Positions 41,574 through 50,767 of a stretch of 64,000 nucleotides of DNA are shown here, in pieces; the stretch's first letter is position 1; each line of letters starts with the position of its first letter. The notes beneath the pieces were generated by a model. That model was not told the DNA's origin and searched no databases. It saw only the letters and a program-made list of their open reading frames with translations. The position numbers and the translations under genes are program-made. Source of the DNA: Carboxylicivirga taeanensis (GTDB lineage Bacteria; Bacteroidota; Bacteroidia; Bacteroidales; Marinilabiliaceae); assembly GCF_051851475.1 (NCBI RefSeq), contig NZ_JBPUSJ010000005.1:310001-374000 (forward strand), in the 5' to 3' direction.

Positions 41574-42845
41574 ATGAAGAAGAAGCTCTTCGCCTTTGGT
41601 TTACTCCTTATTCTGGTTTTTGCAGGTAATTGGGTTTACGGACGCATTTTGTCAAAAAAAATAGAGGCTAAAATCACTCATCTGGCTCAGGAGAATGACT
41701 TGGTGCAGGTCGAAATTGAGCACATTCGGGTCAATCCGCTTTTTTCTACTGTCACCTGCAAAGGAATAGTTATCCGTTCTCTAACTGGTGAGCAGTTAGC
41801 CGAAGGAGCATCGCTAGTGTTGGATATGCCCTACCGGGAAGTGATGCGCCTGTTGAATAATGAGCAAATCGATCAGCTGCAATCCATGCGGATGAAAGCG
41901 AAACAGCTATTGGTGCCTGTAGATAAAACTGGCGGTCAGCTATTGGTCGATGAGGTTTGCATTGATTTCGATGGCGTTTTAACGTCTGATGACATAAGAA
42001 CTATAAACAGGCGTTTCCCTGACGAGGCTCAGCGGCTTTATGTTTCAGCAAAAGGATTAAAGCTATCGCAGGTGCCGGGCTGGAATACCTTAGGGTTTAC
42101 AGAGGAGCAATTTGAACGTTATACCAATATTGAACAGGTGCAGCTTGATGTTAAATTCGATCCGCAAGCCAGGCAATTACAGCTGCTCAATTTTCAGCTG
42201 GAGTCTGCTTTGCTAGCTTGTAATTCCACAGCTGTGGTGGACTACTCAGGCGATGGGTGGCACGGCTGGCAGCCGAGGCAAACAGAGTCGTCTTTCAGTT
42301 TAGATTTGAAAGAAAAAGGCATGCAATGGGGCGATAAAGCATCAAGCGGAAAGTACACTCTTGGCAAACTATCCCTTAGTTCTGATGCTCTAATGACCTT
42401 TAATAGCGGTAAGCCGCAGGTTAAAGGACAGAAAAGCAGCTTTTTATTGGAGGATCTTACCATCGAGTATGCCGGGAGGCGGCAAGCGGAATTAGAGGCA
42501 CAGGCGGCCTTGCTGGGTTTGAAGCTCGACCGGGTGACAATAGGGAAGCTAGCCATTCATTCGCAACTGATCAATAACAAGCTGGTTTTTACCGATTCGG
42601 AACTGCAATCATCTTTGTTGAACCTTTCCTTGCATGGGGAAGTACAGTGGCAACCGCTATCGCCAAAAGATTCGCAGATTGAAACAGCAACAATTATTCT
42701 AAGCAACCTGGCGCCGGGTATACAAAATGGGTTATCCACTCTGGAGTTGATGACAGGGCAGTCATTGCCCCGAAAAGGTGATGCCATCGTGTTGGAGTTG
42801 AGTGGTGCTTTGCACCGTCCGGCAATAAAAGGTTTAAAATATTAA
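41574..42845 (+). CDS. AsmA-like periplasmic protein with N-terminal anchor
   Basis: This 423-residue protein has one N-terminal membrane segment (MKKKLFAFGLLLILVFAGNW) followed only by beta-strand-like sequence. The N-terminal QVEIEHIRVNPLFSTVTCKG resembles the start of AsmA/DUF748 beta-groove proteins, which span or line the periplasm and may carry lipids between membranes. The match is only by layout. The open frame reaches 41547; the ATG at 41574 gives a correct signal anchor. It is followed three bases later by the patatin gene. Confidence 0.6.
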   Translation: MKKKLFAFGLLLILVFAGNWVYGRILSKKIEAKITHLAQENDLVQVEIEHIRVNPLFSTVTCKGIVIRSLTGEQLAEGASLVLDMPYREVMRLLNNEQIDQLQSMRMKAKQLLVPVDKTGGQLLVDEVCIDFDGVLTSDDIRTINRRFPDEAQRLYVSAKGLKLSQVPGWNTLGFTEEQFERYTNIEQVQLDVKFDPQARQLQLLNFQLESALLACNSTAVVDYSGDGWHGWQPRQTESSFSLDLKEKGMQWGDKASSGKYTLGKLSLSSDALMTFNSGKPQVKGQKSSFLLEDLTIEYAGRRQAELEAQAALLGLKLDRVTIGKLAIHSQLINNKLVFTDSELQSSLLNLSLHGEVQWQPLSPKDSQIETATIILSNLAPGIQNGLSTLELMTGQSLPRKGDAIVLELSGALHRPAIKGLKY

Positions 42846-42848
42846 GTA

Positions 42849-43715
42849 GTGAAAGAAGGTTCGAGCAATACAGCTTTAGTATTGGAAGGTGGCGGTTTTA
42901 GAGGCATGTATACGGCAGGCGTGCTGGATGCCTTTTTATATAATGGCATTCGGTTTCCATATGTGATTGGTGTTTCGGCGGGTGCTGCCTATGGTATTTC
43001 GTATGTGTCGGAGCAGTTTGGCCGCAATAAGGAGGTGAACCTTAAGTATACAGCGGACCCGCGCTACATGAGTCTTGGGAACCTGCTGCGTAAAGGGAAT
43101 TTATTCGATTGGGATTTTGTGTATGGAGAGGTGCCGGATAAATTGGTGCCCTTTGATTTTGACGCCCTGTTTAATTCTTCCACCGAATTTGAGATTGGAG
43201 TCACAAATGTGCAGAGCGGCGAAGCCGAGTATTATTCCAGCAGAAATTTGAATAGAGACGAGCTGTTGGCAGCTATTACCGCTTCATCAAGTTTGCCTTT
43301 TGTATCTAAAATGGCAAAACTGCACGAGCAAGTGTATATGGATGGTGGCCTGGCCGATTCAGTTCCGGTTATGCATGCCCTAAATAAAGGATATGAGCGC
43401 GTGGTGGTGATCCTCACCCGCAATAAAAACTATCGGAAGAACCCCGCCAGGTTTAGAGGAGTGATCAAGGCCTGTTACCGGCAATATCCCAAGCTGGTGG
43501 AAGCCATATTGAGCCGGGCCGATCGTTATAACAAAACGCTTGATGAGTTGGAACAGCTCGAACAGGCCGGCAGAGCATATCTTATTCGTCCAGATCAGCC
43601 AATGTCTGTTTCACGGATTGAGAACAATGCACAAAAGCTGGATGCCTTGTATCAGCAGGGATTCGACGAAGCGAAGCAGCAAGTACAGGATTTACAGTAT
43701 TGGTTGACTCACTAA
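42849..43715 (+). CDS. Patatin-like phospholipase (YjjU-like)
   Basis: This 288-residue serine lipid hydrolase has the patatin triad pattern: the oxyanion turn EGGGFRGMYTAGVLD, the nucleophile GVSAG, and DGGLADSVP for the aspartate. No signal peptide, so it is cytoplasmic or at the inner face. YjjU/DUF6363-type members hydrolyse phospholipids. It starts with GTG at 42849, three bases after the stop of the AsmA-like gene. Pairing with that putative lipid-transfer protein suggests lipid turnover. Confidence 0.9.
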   Translation: MKEGSSNTALVLEGGGFRGMYTAGVLDAFLYNGIRFPYVIGVSAGAAYGISYVSEQFGRNKEVNLKYTADPRYMSLGNLLRKGNLFDWDFVYGEVPDKLVPFDFDALFNSSTEFEIGVTNVQSGEAEYYSSRNLNRDELLAAITASSSLPFVSKMAKLHEQVYMDGGLADSVPVMHALNKGYERVVVILTRNKNYRKNPARFRGVIKACYRQYPKLVEAILSRADRYNKTLDELEQLEQAGRAYLIRPDQPMSVSRIENNAQKLDALYQQGFDEAKQQVQDLQYWLTH

Positions 43716-43737
43716 AGCAACGTTGCCAATGTACTGT

Positions 43738-45024
43738 TTACATGGGTTCGGTGCTATTCGGCCCCTTTGTCAGTTCAATAATGGTAATTTCAGGTGGCAT
43801 ACCAATGCGGGCAGGCATCCCCAGGTAGCCTAATCCGCGATTCACGTAAAGGTACTTTTCGCCTTCGTTGTATAACCCGGCCCATCGGCGAAATTTGTAT
43901 TTAGCCGGACTCCATTGGAAGTTTTTAAACTCAATGCCAAACTGCATGCCGTGGGTGTGCCCGGCCAATGTCAGGTCATAAGGGTAGTTTTGTTTCACTT
44001 CGGCATCCCAGTGGTCGGGGTCGTGCGAAAGCAATAGCTTAAACGGGATCTCCTCAGTGCCTCTCGCCGCTTTTTTCAAATCACCATACTGCGGAAAAGG
44101 CGGGTGTCCCCAGTTTTCAACGCCGGTTATAGCGATCTTATCACCATTGGTTTCCAGTATCTGTGATTCGTTATTGAGGAGGTTAAAGCCTAAGCGCATG
44201 TGTGCGCCCTTAATTTTATTCAGATTATCTTCTTTAGCCGCTGCTGAAGGCCAGTGCGAGTAATCGCCATAATCATGATTGCCCAGCACTGAGAATTTGC
44301 CAATGCGGGCGTTCAGTTTTGTGAATACTTTCTCCCAGCCAATAGTTTCTTCATAAAAGTTATTGACCAAATCGCCGGTGAAGAAAATCAAATCGGGCTG
44401 CTCATCATTAATCAGCCTAACAGCCTCTTCCATTTGCTCATAATTAGCATTCAGGCTGCCCAGGTGTAAATCGGATATCTGCACTATCTTCAGACCATCA
44501 AAAGCGCTGGGTAGGTTGGGGAAGGAGAGCTTGGTGTAGCGCTTGCTAAAGGCAAAGCGTCCTTTCATAACGCCAAAAAGCAGCGATATAAATGGGGCCG
44601 ATGCCATTACAATCCCCACCTGACTCAGGAATTTTTTTCTGGAGATGGTTGGGTAGCGGCCATCGTTCATTTTCTTTAGCTTTCCCGTGTCCGTAAATTT
44701 GCCCTTGATGCTGATTATTTTTTTTGTGGCCTGATAGCTTACATAGTAAAAAAGCTTTGGCAGATAGATGGACAGATAGGCCACCAACAGCCATTGAAAG
44801 GTGACGTAAAGCTGCGGATTATCAACCGTTTTAATGGTGGCAAAAATGCCGGAAAACGCCATGATAAACACTGTGGGAATGCTGTAAAACCAGAATGTGC
44901 CCAATGGAAAGGCAAAGTGTCCAATGGGCTTTTCATCGTTGTTGTGTATCAAACGATGTAATAAGAAATCAATTAGAACAGTAAAAATAATAAACCCCAC
45001 AAACGCCTCCAAGCTATATCTCAT
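43738..45024 (-). CDS. Membrane-bound metallophosphoesterase
   Basis: This 428-residue protein has four or so membrane helices in residues 1-160, then a calcineurin-like phosphoesterase domain facing the periplasm. Its metal motifs are IVQISDLHLGSL, FFTGDLVNNF, VLGNHDYGDYSHW, LLLSHDPDHW and LAGHTHGMQFG, a complete set of the YkuE/YaeI-type group. Bacillus YkuE and E. coli YaeI act on phospholipid or nucleotide phosphates, and the substrate here is unknown. It begins at ATG 45024 with no upstream same-strand neighbour within 180 bases. Confidence 0.88.
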   Translation of the reverse strand: MRYSLEAFVGFIIFTVLIDFLLHRLIHNNDEKPIGHFAFPLGTFWFYSIPTVFIMAFSGIFATIKTVDNPQLYVTFQWLLVAYLSIYLPKLFYYVSYQATKKIISIKGKFTDTGKLKKMNDGRYPTISRKKFLSQVGIVMASAPFISLLFGVMKGRFAFSKRYTKLSFPNLPSAFDGLKIVQISDLHLGSLNANYEQMEEAVRLINDEQPDLIFFTGDLVNNFYEETIGWEKVFTKLNARIGKFSVLGNHDYGDYSHWPSAAAKEDNLNKIKGAHMRLGFNLLNNESQILETNGDKIAITGVENWGHPPFPQYGDLKKAARGTEEIPFKLLLSHDPDHWDAEVKQNYPYDLTLAGHTHGMQFGIEFKNFQWSPAKYKFRRWAGLYNEGEKYLYVNRGLGYLGMPARIGMPPEITIIELTKGPNSTEPM

Positions 45025-45207
45025 CTGTTATTCTTTGGTTTCTAAATACATGGAAAATTCCGATTCCGGTACTTTAATACGCAAGGATATAGGAAAGGTT
45101 TGAATAAACCATCTTTCAGTAACAAGATTTAAGGTTTTTTATAGACTTATAGTGTTGATTAACAGGTCCTAATCCTTGTATTTCTTCCGTTTTGCAGCTT
45201 GGTGCAT

Positions 45208-48195
45208 TTATTTGCCAATTACCAAGCCTGAGACGCCCATGGATAATAACAACTCATGATAATTTTTTTCCGAATCGGGCAGGTAAGCATAGCGATAGCC
45301 CACCGTGATCGGAAATACGAAGCGGAAGGGGTGTAATTCTCCCCTTAACTCAAGCCCCAATGAGCTTACCTCGGCACTTTGTTTAATCCATTCGCCTGTT
45401 TCTGCAACCTGCAGCTTTTGCTGTGCCTTAGAGTAGTCATAGAAAAGGTTGGCGGTAATCCGTTTAAGATACATAAGGCCTGGTATATTCAGGTCGGGGT
45501 TGATGAGGGGCATCATATAATCGCCCTTAAATGAATAGAGCTGATCATTGTAGAAGCGTTCAATACCTCTTGGAAATTTTATGTAGTCACTATACATCCT
45601 GAACCGGTTGTATTCCGACATCTGGCCATTAGCCTCACCTTTCTCTTTGCTTTGCCAGTCGTTATCAACGCGAATGGCATGGTGGCGACCAAATCCGGGT
45701 AAATACAAGCGGGTGTGAATCCCCAAAAGGCTTCCATAGTTCCAGCCTGCAAAGGGCGTGTGCTGGTAGTTGAGTTCAACAACTTGTCCCCAGCGGCTGG
45801 CCACATCGCGTTGTGTGGTCCTTAACAGGTTGTAGGCAAACAGGCTGTAATCCACCGATTTGATATCAATGCCTTCGTATTGACGCGTTTCGTAATTGGC
45901 GACTACATATTTCCCATCTTCCAGGATTGGTTGCCCGTTATCATCCAAGGCCAGGTAGTAGCGGGTATAATCAATGTCGGACGAGAGCTGATAGGACAGC
46001 CCGATTGACGGTTCGAGGCGACGCAGGTATTTCCCCCTTGTGAAATTGAGGGGCAATTTCATTTCAAAATCAATCAGGGCATGGTTGGGTTTGGCATCGT
46101 AGCTGTCAATGATAAAATCCGTTTCATTCAAGTACATGCCCTCAACGGTTTCATTGCCTAATTTGATGTCGAGATCAAAAACCGGCCACCAGGCCTGGTA
46201 GGAGAGATTAAAGCTGAATTTCTCCCTTGAGAACTGCTTGTCGGCATTGTAGCCAAAGGAAGTGAAAGTGGTGCCCAGCAGGTTTTGCGACAGGATACTG
46301 GCACCTGTCGATACTTCTGCATCGTTCACATTCATGTACATTGGGGCCCAGCTGTGGAAATTGAAAAGGTTCCACTTGGAGTATTTCTTCGATAGATACT
46401 GGCTGGTATTTAATGAGTCGAGTAGAGGCAAGCCTTTTTCATCTTCCTGCAGGCGGTTAATTAGTGGCTCAACAGGCAGTTGTTCTGCTATTTTCCGGTG
46501 AGGATGAAGTTGCTTCAATTCGGTGCTGACAATCAGATAGCCATCGGAGGTATAGTCTTGATAGTAAAGCTCATTATTTGGCCCAAAGTTGGCAAAAGCC
46601 GCTCCAAATTCCGATTGGGTCAGGCGCTCAGGACGGCCTCCCTTCCAATTGATCCGATAAATGTTTTCGATGCCATTGTAAGAACCCGTAAAATAGATGT
46701 AATCATCCTTGAACTTCGGGAAACGTATTTCGGTGAATGAGGCTGGCATCACATCTGACCACTTGCTGTGCTCAAGTGAAAAAGTAGCCAGGCGCTTTCC
46801 CTGTGGCGTTATCAGAACGGTTACCAGTTGGTTGCCGTCTTCATTCCACGCTGGTGTTAGCGGATAGGCATTATCAGGAGGTGTAATTTTCTTTATTAAG
46901 GCGCCTGTTTGTGTATTGAGCAAGTGAAGGCTGTGCGTATTGTTAAGACTGGTATGAACGGCAGCGATTGTTTGGGCATCTGGCGACAGGGCAGGGCCTT
47001 TGTAGCGCGAACGGGTAATGATTTTACGCTGTTTAAGCGTGGTCAGGTCAAGCGCTCTCAGAACTGTAAAATTTTGGTTGTCCCAGCGAGGATGCTGCTC
47101 CAGTTCGGTCCATACGAGTTGGCGATTCGCATAGGTAAAAGGCTCCCTTTCCCTTGAGCCGGTTACCAGCAGTTTTTCTTCTTTGCCGGTTTGAATGTTG
47201 ATTTTCACAAAATGATTTAGTTCGCCAGGGCCTTCAACTTCAGCAAGCAGGTAAGTATTGTCCAATGGTGTTGGGTAGCGATAGTTTTTGTAACGCTTAT
47301 CTCTTTGGGTGATTTGTTGAAATGGCGTATAGCGGGTCGTGTCTGCTTGCCTTTGCCAACGTTTTTTCCAATCTTCAAATACCTCATTATAAAGAGGCAC
47401 CTTGTTTTTACCAGTAACCGACTTGATGCCTCTGTTGAAGGGAGTAATGGACCAGCTGTTGCGACCGGCTTCATCAAGGGCTTTTTCCCACACTTCTGAA
47501 CCGTATTTATAGCGTGCTCCGGCAGTTAGCAGGTAACCCATGTGGTAGTGGTTAGGCACATAGTCTTTATAGGAACCAAAATAGGCTTTATCGTAGTGGT
47601 AAGCTTTTTTTTCGAGAAGCTGAGCACGTATTTCCTGCTCAAAGGCGGGGCGGCGGCCTCGTCCTGATTGTGACAGTGTCGTTTCTGTTAAGGTAGCATC
47701 ACCCTCCAGAAACCAGAGAGGCGCGTACAGGCCCAGCACTGCTCCAATAGCTTGTTGGCCAAAGGGAATGGTCAGGGCTTTGGTGAAGCCCGTATTTAGT
47801 TTATCAATCTGCACCACATGCCTGAACTCATGTATGGCCAGTTGGGTCAGCCAGTCCTGTGCAATCATATCCTGATGAGGCGTGGAGTAGATTTCCATGC
47901 GCTTGGGTGCCCACGAAACAAAGCCATTGGAGTAGGCCGAACGTGAATGGATGAGCACTTTTATGGGCTTGGGAGTATGCTTGAGTGAATAGCCGCCATA
48001 GGTGTAGAGCGAATCCAGAATGCCAATGAATCGTTTCGCTTCCTTTTCAAACTCCTGAGGGTAAACAACCTTAAAGGTTTCTGAATTTATTTGTCGCCAC
48101 TTAACATTCGCCGGATCGGCGCCTGAACTGTAATATTGTGCAGGGAGCTGAATACCAGTAAACAGCAGCATAATAAGGATGGCAATTTTTTGCAT
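45208..48195 (-). CDS. Secreted HExxH metalloprotease - TolB-type propeller - outer-membrane barrel protein
   Basis: This 995-residue exported protein (signal MQKIAILIMLLFTGIQLPAQ) starts with a gluzincin-like domain (residues 30-290) with AIHEFRHVVQ (H122, E123, H126) and the third-ligand helix WFLEGDATLTE (E164). Residues 300-620 contain repeated WD-like TolB blades (ALSPDAQTIAAVHT; TPAWNEDGNQLVTV). From about 650 to the end are long amphipathic beta-strands with aromatic girdles, as in a beta-barrel (FVFPITVGYRYAYL; LLLSMGVSGLVIGK). Thus a surface or periplasmic protease, a docking propeller and an outer-membrane anchor may be joined. Databases often name this type only TolB-like. The substrate is unknown. 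Confidence 0.8.
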   Translation of the reverse strand: MQKIAILIMLLFTGIQLPAQYYSSGADPANVKWRQINSETFKVVYPQEFEKEAKRFIGILDSLYTYGGYSLKHTPKPIKVLIHSRSAYSNGFVSWAPKRMEIYSTPHQDMIAQDWLTQLAIHEFRHVVQIDKLNTGFTKALTIPFGQQAIGAVLGLYAPLWFLEGDATLTETTLSQSGRGRRPAFEQEIRAQLLEKKAYHYDKAYFGSYKDYVPNHYHMGYLLTAGARYKYGSEVWEKALDEAGRNSWSITPFNRGIKSVTGKNKVPLYNEVFEDWKKRWQRQADTTRYTPFQQITQRDKRYKNYRYPTPLDNTYLLAEVEGPGELNHFVKINIQTGKEEKLLVTGSREREPFTYANRQLVWTELEQHPRWDNQNFTVLRALDLTTLKQRKIITRSRYKGPALSPDAQTIAAVHTSLNNTHSLHLLNTQTGALIKKITPPDNAYPLTPAWNEDGNQLVTVLITPQGKRLATFSLEHSKWSDVMPASFTEIRFPKFKDDYIYFTGSYNGIENIYRINWKGGRPERLTQSEFGAAFANFGPNNELYYQDYTSDGYLIVSTELKQLHPHRKIAEQLPVEPLINRLQEDEKGLPLLDSLNTSQYLSKKYSKWNLFNFHSWAPMYMNVNDAEVSTGASILSQNLLGTTFTSFGYNADKQFSREKFSFNLSYQAWWPVFDLDIKLGNETVEGMYLNETDFIIDSYDAKPNHALIDFEMKLPLNFTRGKYLRRLEPSIGLSYQLSSDIDYTRYYLALDDNGQPILEDGKYVVANYETRQYEGIDIKSVDYSLFAYNLLRTTQRDVASRWGQVVELNYQHTPFAGWNYGSLLGIHTRLYLPGFGRHHAIRVDNDWQSKEKGEANGQMSEYNRFRMYSDYIKFPRGIERFYNDQLYSFKGDYMMPLINPDLNIPGLMYLKRITANLFYDYSKAQQKLQVAETGEWIKQSAEVSSLGLELRGELHPFRFVFPITVGYRYAYLPDSEKNYHELLLSMGVSGLVIGK

Positions 48196-48360
48196 GATGG
48201 ATTCTTTGCCTATAAAAGTAAGAAGAAATTCAGAACCAGTGAGTAAAATTTAATTAAAGAGATTTTTATCTATTTAGAATGAAGATAAATTGCTTTAATA
48301 ATTTCCACCTGTCTTTACATCATAATATGGATGTTGTAATTTGCTTATACCTAATTAAAA

Positions 48361-48367
48361 AGGAGGT
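48361..48367 (+). promoter_or_regulatory. Unusually strong Shine-Dalgarno before the 48373 gene
   Basis: AGGAGGT a few bases before the ATG, in a phylum whose genes rarely have one. It decides the start of the small protein that follows. Confidence 0.7.
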
Positions 48368-48372
48368 TTACC

Positions 48373-48699
48373 ATGTCACAAGTCAACTTTACATTCACCA
48401 TTTTGCTGGACGAAAATGAATTCATCCGTATCGATGAACATTTGTACACGACCCGCAGCTCTTTACTGCGCGAAGAGCCCAAAATTCATGTGATCGACAA
48501 GTGCTGTCTGAAAATACTTAAGGAGTTTGAGGGGAAATTGAAGCAGCCAATGGTGGAGGAGTGGCTGTTACTTTCAAAAGCATTAGACCAATCGTGCAGT
48601 TTTGAGCGCAAATGGGATGATCGAAAAATATTACAAGAACTAATCGCTGGAGCCAGTCATCCGGTTTCGTGGTATGCAAAGCATTGCATATTAAATTAA
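48373..48699 (+). CDS. Small protein of unknown function
   Basis: This 108-residue soluble protein has no signal or known motif. Residues 1-55 are beta/turn-like (NFTFTILLDENEFIRIDEHL) and the rest is helical and charged. It has three cysteines (two adjacent, CC near residue 48). Its start is certain because of a strong Shine-Dalgarno sequence, unusual in this genome. It stands between the divergent protease-propeller gene and the nucleoid-associated protein gene. No function can be offered. Confidence 0.65.
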   Translation: MSQVNFTFTILLDENEFIRIDEHLYTTRSSLLREEPKIHVIDKCCLKILKEFEGKLKQPMVEEWLLLSKALDQSCSFERKWDDRKILQELIAGASHPVSWYAKHCILN

Positions 48700-48802
48700 G
48701 TTTGACTTTTCATACGTGTTTACAGCTGTGGTATTTGATTATCCCAGCTGTTTTTTGTTGCGGTATATGCCTCGATATAAAATATAACTGCGCAAAAAAT
48801 AC

Positions 48803-48810
48803 TATTTTCG
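48803..48810 (+). promoter_or_regulatory. -7 promoter box for the nucleoid-associated protein
   Basis: TATTTTCG, a TTCG variant of the -7 box, 42 bases before ATG 48852. It lies downstream of the longer open frame's start at 48669 and so argues against that start. Confidence 0.4.
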
Positions 48811-48851
48811 TGAGCTGGAATAATCAAGCGAAATTATTAAATCTTTATAAA

Positions 48852-49901
48852 ATGATTGACTTTACACAAACTACCATACAAAATATTGTTATTCATCATA
48901 TTGGATGTAGAGCCGAGGCGGAGCAGTTGCGTTTTTCCAAGGGCGAGCTGCAGTTGAATGACGATGAAATGGTGGTAGATGTGTTAAAGCAGTACTTCTT
49001 TAAGCCATTTAAAACCGAGGCCTATTTTAATTTTCATCACGAGGAGGGCCTGGAGCAAAACCTGATGTTTGGTTTGGTGGATACTATTTTTAATAGTCCC
49101 GCGTCATTTTACGATAATTCAATTGCCATTGCCAACCATTTGTACGAGCAATCCAACCATCCGAAAATTAAGGGCGGTGAGTTCTACATGGTGCTGTTCA
49201 ATAATTGTGTGGTAGATGGTGAAATAGTGGACGCATTGGGTATTTTTAAGTCAGAGAATAAAGATACTTTTTTAAAGGTGATGTTGCGCGATAATAACTT
49301 TGAGTTGGGCGCACAGGAAGGAATCAATATTAAACGACTCGATAAGGGCTGCTTGATATTTAATACCGAAAAGAATTTGGGGTATAAAATATGTTCGGTC
49401 GATAACATTAATAAAGGGAATGAAGCCCATTTCTGGAAAGATGATTTTCTGGGCTTAAAGCCGCGTGAAGACAACTATTACTTTACTAATAATTACCTGC
49501 AGATGTGCAAGGGCTTTGTTGATGAGGTGTTTAATGAAGAAAATGAGGTGGAGCGCCCTGATCAGGTGGATCTGTTAAACCGGTCGATGGAGTATTTTGG
49601 GAAGCATGCCGCCTTTGATGAGCGGGAGTTTGAAAAGGAGGTGATTCGTCAGCCGGAGGTCGTGGATGCTTTTCAGGACTATAAAACATTTTTTGAGTCG
49701 GAAAAGAACATGCCTTTGCAGGATAGCTTTGATATTTCCAAAGATGCTGTTAAATCCGAAAAGAAGCACTTTAAATCGGTACTGAAGCTGGATAAGAACT
49801 TCCATGTTTATGTCCACGGAAAACGTCAGTATCTGGAAAAAGGTTTTGACAGCCAGCGGGGCCTTAAGTTTTACAAGCTGTATTTCGAATACGAAGAGTA
49901 A
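48852..49901 (+). CDS. Nucleoid-associated protein, YejK/NdpA-like
   Basis: This 349-residue cytoplasmic protein has the layout of the NA37/YejK group: an opening IQNIVIHHIG, an FFKPF segment and the DFLGLKPREDNYY stretch. The last 110 residues are charged and helical, with a final KLYFEYEE. YejK is associated with the nucleoid in E. coli and its function is otherwise undefined. The longer reading frame from 48669 would add a hydrophobic cysteine-rich lead. It is rejected because the promoter box lies inside it and 48852 matches the family start. A compound hairpin containing its stop codon lies at the convergent end. Confidence 0.82.
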   Translation: MIDFTQTTIQNIVIHHIGCRAEAEQLRFSKGELQLNDDEMVVDVLKQYFFKPFKTEAYFNFHHEEGLEQNLMFGLVDTIFNSPASFYDNSIAIANHLYEQSNHPKIKGGEFYMVLFNNCVVDGEIVDALGIFKSENKDTFLKVMLRDNNFELGAQEGINIKRLDKGCLIFNTEKNLGYKICSVDNINKGNEAHFWKDDFLGLKPREDNYYFTNNYLQMCKGFVDEVFNEENEVERPDQVDLLNRSMEYFGKHAAFDEREFEKEVIRQPEVVDAFQDYKTFFESEKNMPLQDSFDISKDAVKSEKKHFKSVLKLDKNFHVYVHGKRQYLEKGFDSQRGLKFYKLYFEYEE

Positions 49902-49940
49902 CAAGCCATTGGCCGCAGGTACTTTGCCAACAGCTTGTTA
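49899..49940. terminator. Compound stem-loop at the convergent NdpA/creatininase junction
   Basis: TAACAAGC (49899-49906) pairs with GCTTGTTA (49933-49940), and inside it TTGGC pairs with GCCAA. The outer arm contains the TAA stop of the plus-strand gene. It reads the same way on both strands, and a T-rich tract follows on the plus side. Confidence 0.6.
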
Positions 49941-49955
49941 TCTTAAGCTCAACTT

Positions 49956-50708
49956 TTAATAGCCGTAAAAATCATCAAGCGAAGCTGATGCCAGATCCAC
50001 CAGAAATTGGCTGATTACCTGGCACAGGTCATTAAAATAGCGTTCCCCTTTTTCGGCAGTCGCCTTCGATGGATTTCCCACACCGGTATCATTACTAATT
50101 TTTGTCCATTCTCTTTCGGCCCACGCCCAGCTTTGATTAAGGGCATGCACTTTAAACTGTTTGTTTTGACCATTGCCGGCTTCGTTCAATGGGCGAACCA
50201 GCTCGGGGTAGAGATAGAGCATCAGGCTGGTTTCTGTTTCGTCAGCATGGTCGCCGGGTTGGCTGAAGTACTTTTCGGCGTCTAAAGCCTGAAACCAGTT
50301 GCAGGTCATCAGCTTTTTATTTGGAAACAGAAGGCCCAGTTCCCGTATCATGGTTTTAAAATCGTTCCCGCCGTGTCCGTTAAAAATCAGCAGTTTATCA
50401 CACTGCTTAAAAACCGATGTAGCTATATCCCTGAGAATGGTTTTTTGGGTTTCGGGCAGCATGTTTATCACATACGGAATATCGGTTTGCCCCGTATTGA
50501 CACCGTAAGGTATCTCCGGTAAAACCAATACTCGTGCCCCCTTATCAGTGGCAATTTGTGCCGCTTGCTTAATAATTACACCGTTCTGATAGTTATCGGT
50601 TCCATAGGGCAGGTGAAGATTATGTGCCTCGATAGCTCCCCAAGGCAGAATAACCAGGTCAAAGTGCTGTTTTTTGATATCCTGGAGGTTAAGTTGTGCG
50701 AGTTCCAT
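49956..50708 (-). CDS. Creatininase-family amidohydrolase
   Basis: This 250-residue metal hydrolase has the family landmarks LPWGAIEAHNLHLPYGTDN (E, H, D ligands), the IFNGHGGND loop and DHADETETS near residue 170. Members open cyclic amides (creatinine) or cleave formamides in cofactor pathways. The exact substrate is not readable. The start is at ATG 50708, not 50729, since seven residues upstream are atypical. It follows the S9 peptidase gene on the same strand with a 59-base gap, so the two are probably co-transcribed. Confidence 0.88.
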   Translation of the reverse strand: MELAQLNLQDIKKQHFDLVILPWGAIEAHNLHLPYGTDNYQNGVIIKQAAQIATDKGARVLVLPEIPYGVNTGQTDIPYVINMLPETQKTILRDIATSVFKQCDKLLIFNGHGGNDFKTMIRELGLLFPNKKLMTCNWFQALDAEKYFSQPGDHADETETSLMLYLYPELVRPLNEAGNGQNKQFKVHALNQSWAWAEREWTKISNDTGVGNPSKATAEKGERYFNDLCQVISQFLVDLASASLDDFYGY

Positions 50709-50767
50709 GTTATGGGCTTTAAAGCTCAAGAGCTACCCCGCAGGGAGCAGCTCTTTTACCTCGTTTA

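Noticed and set aside
48669..48851. Longer N-terminus for the YejK-like protein
   Set aside because: It overlaps the 48373 gene, adds a cysteine-rich hydrophobic lead and contains the likely promoter box at 48803.
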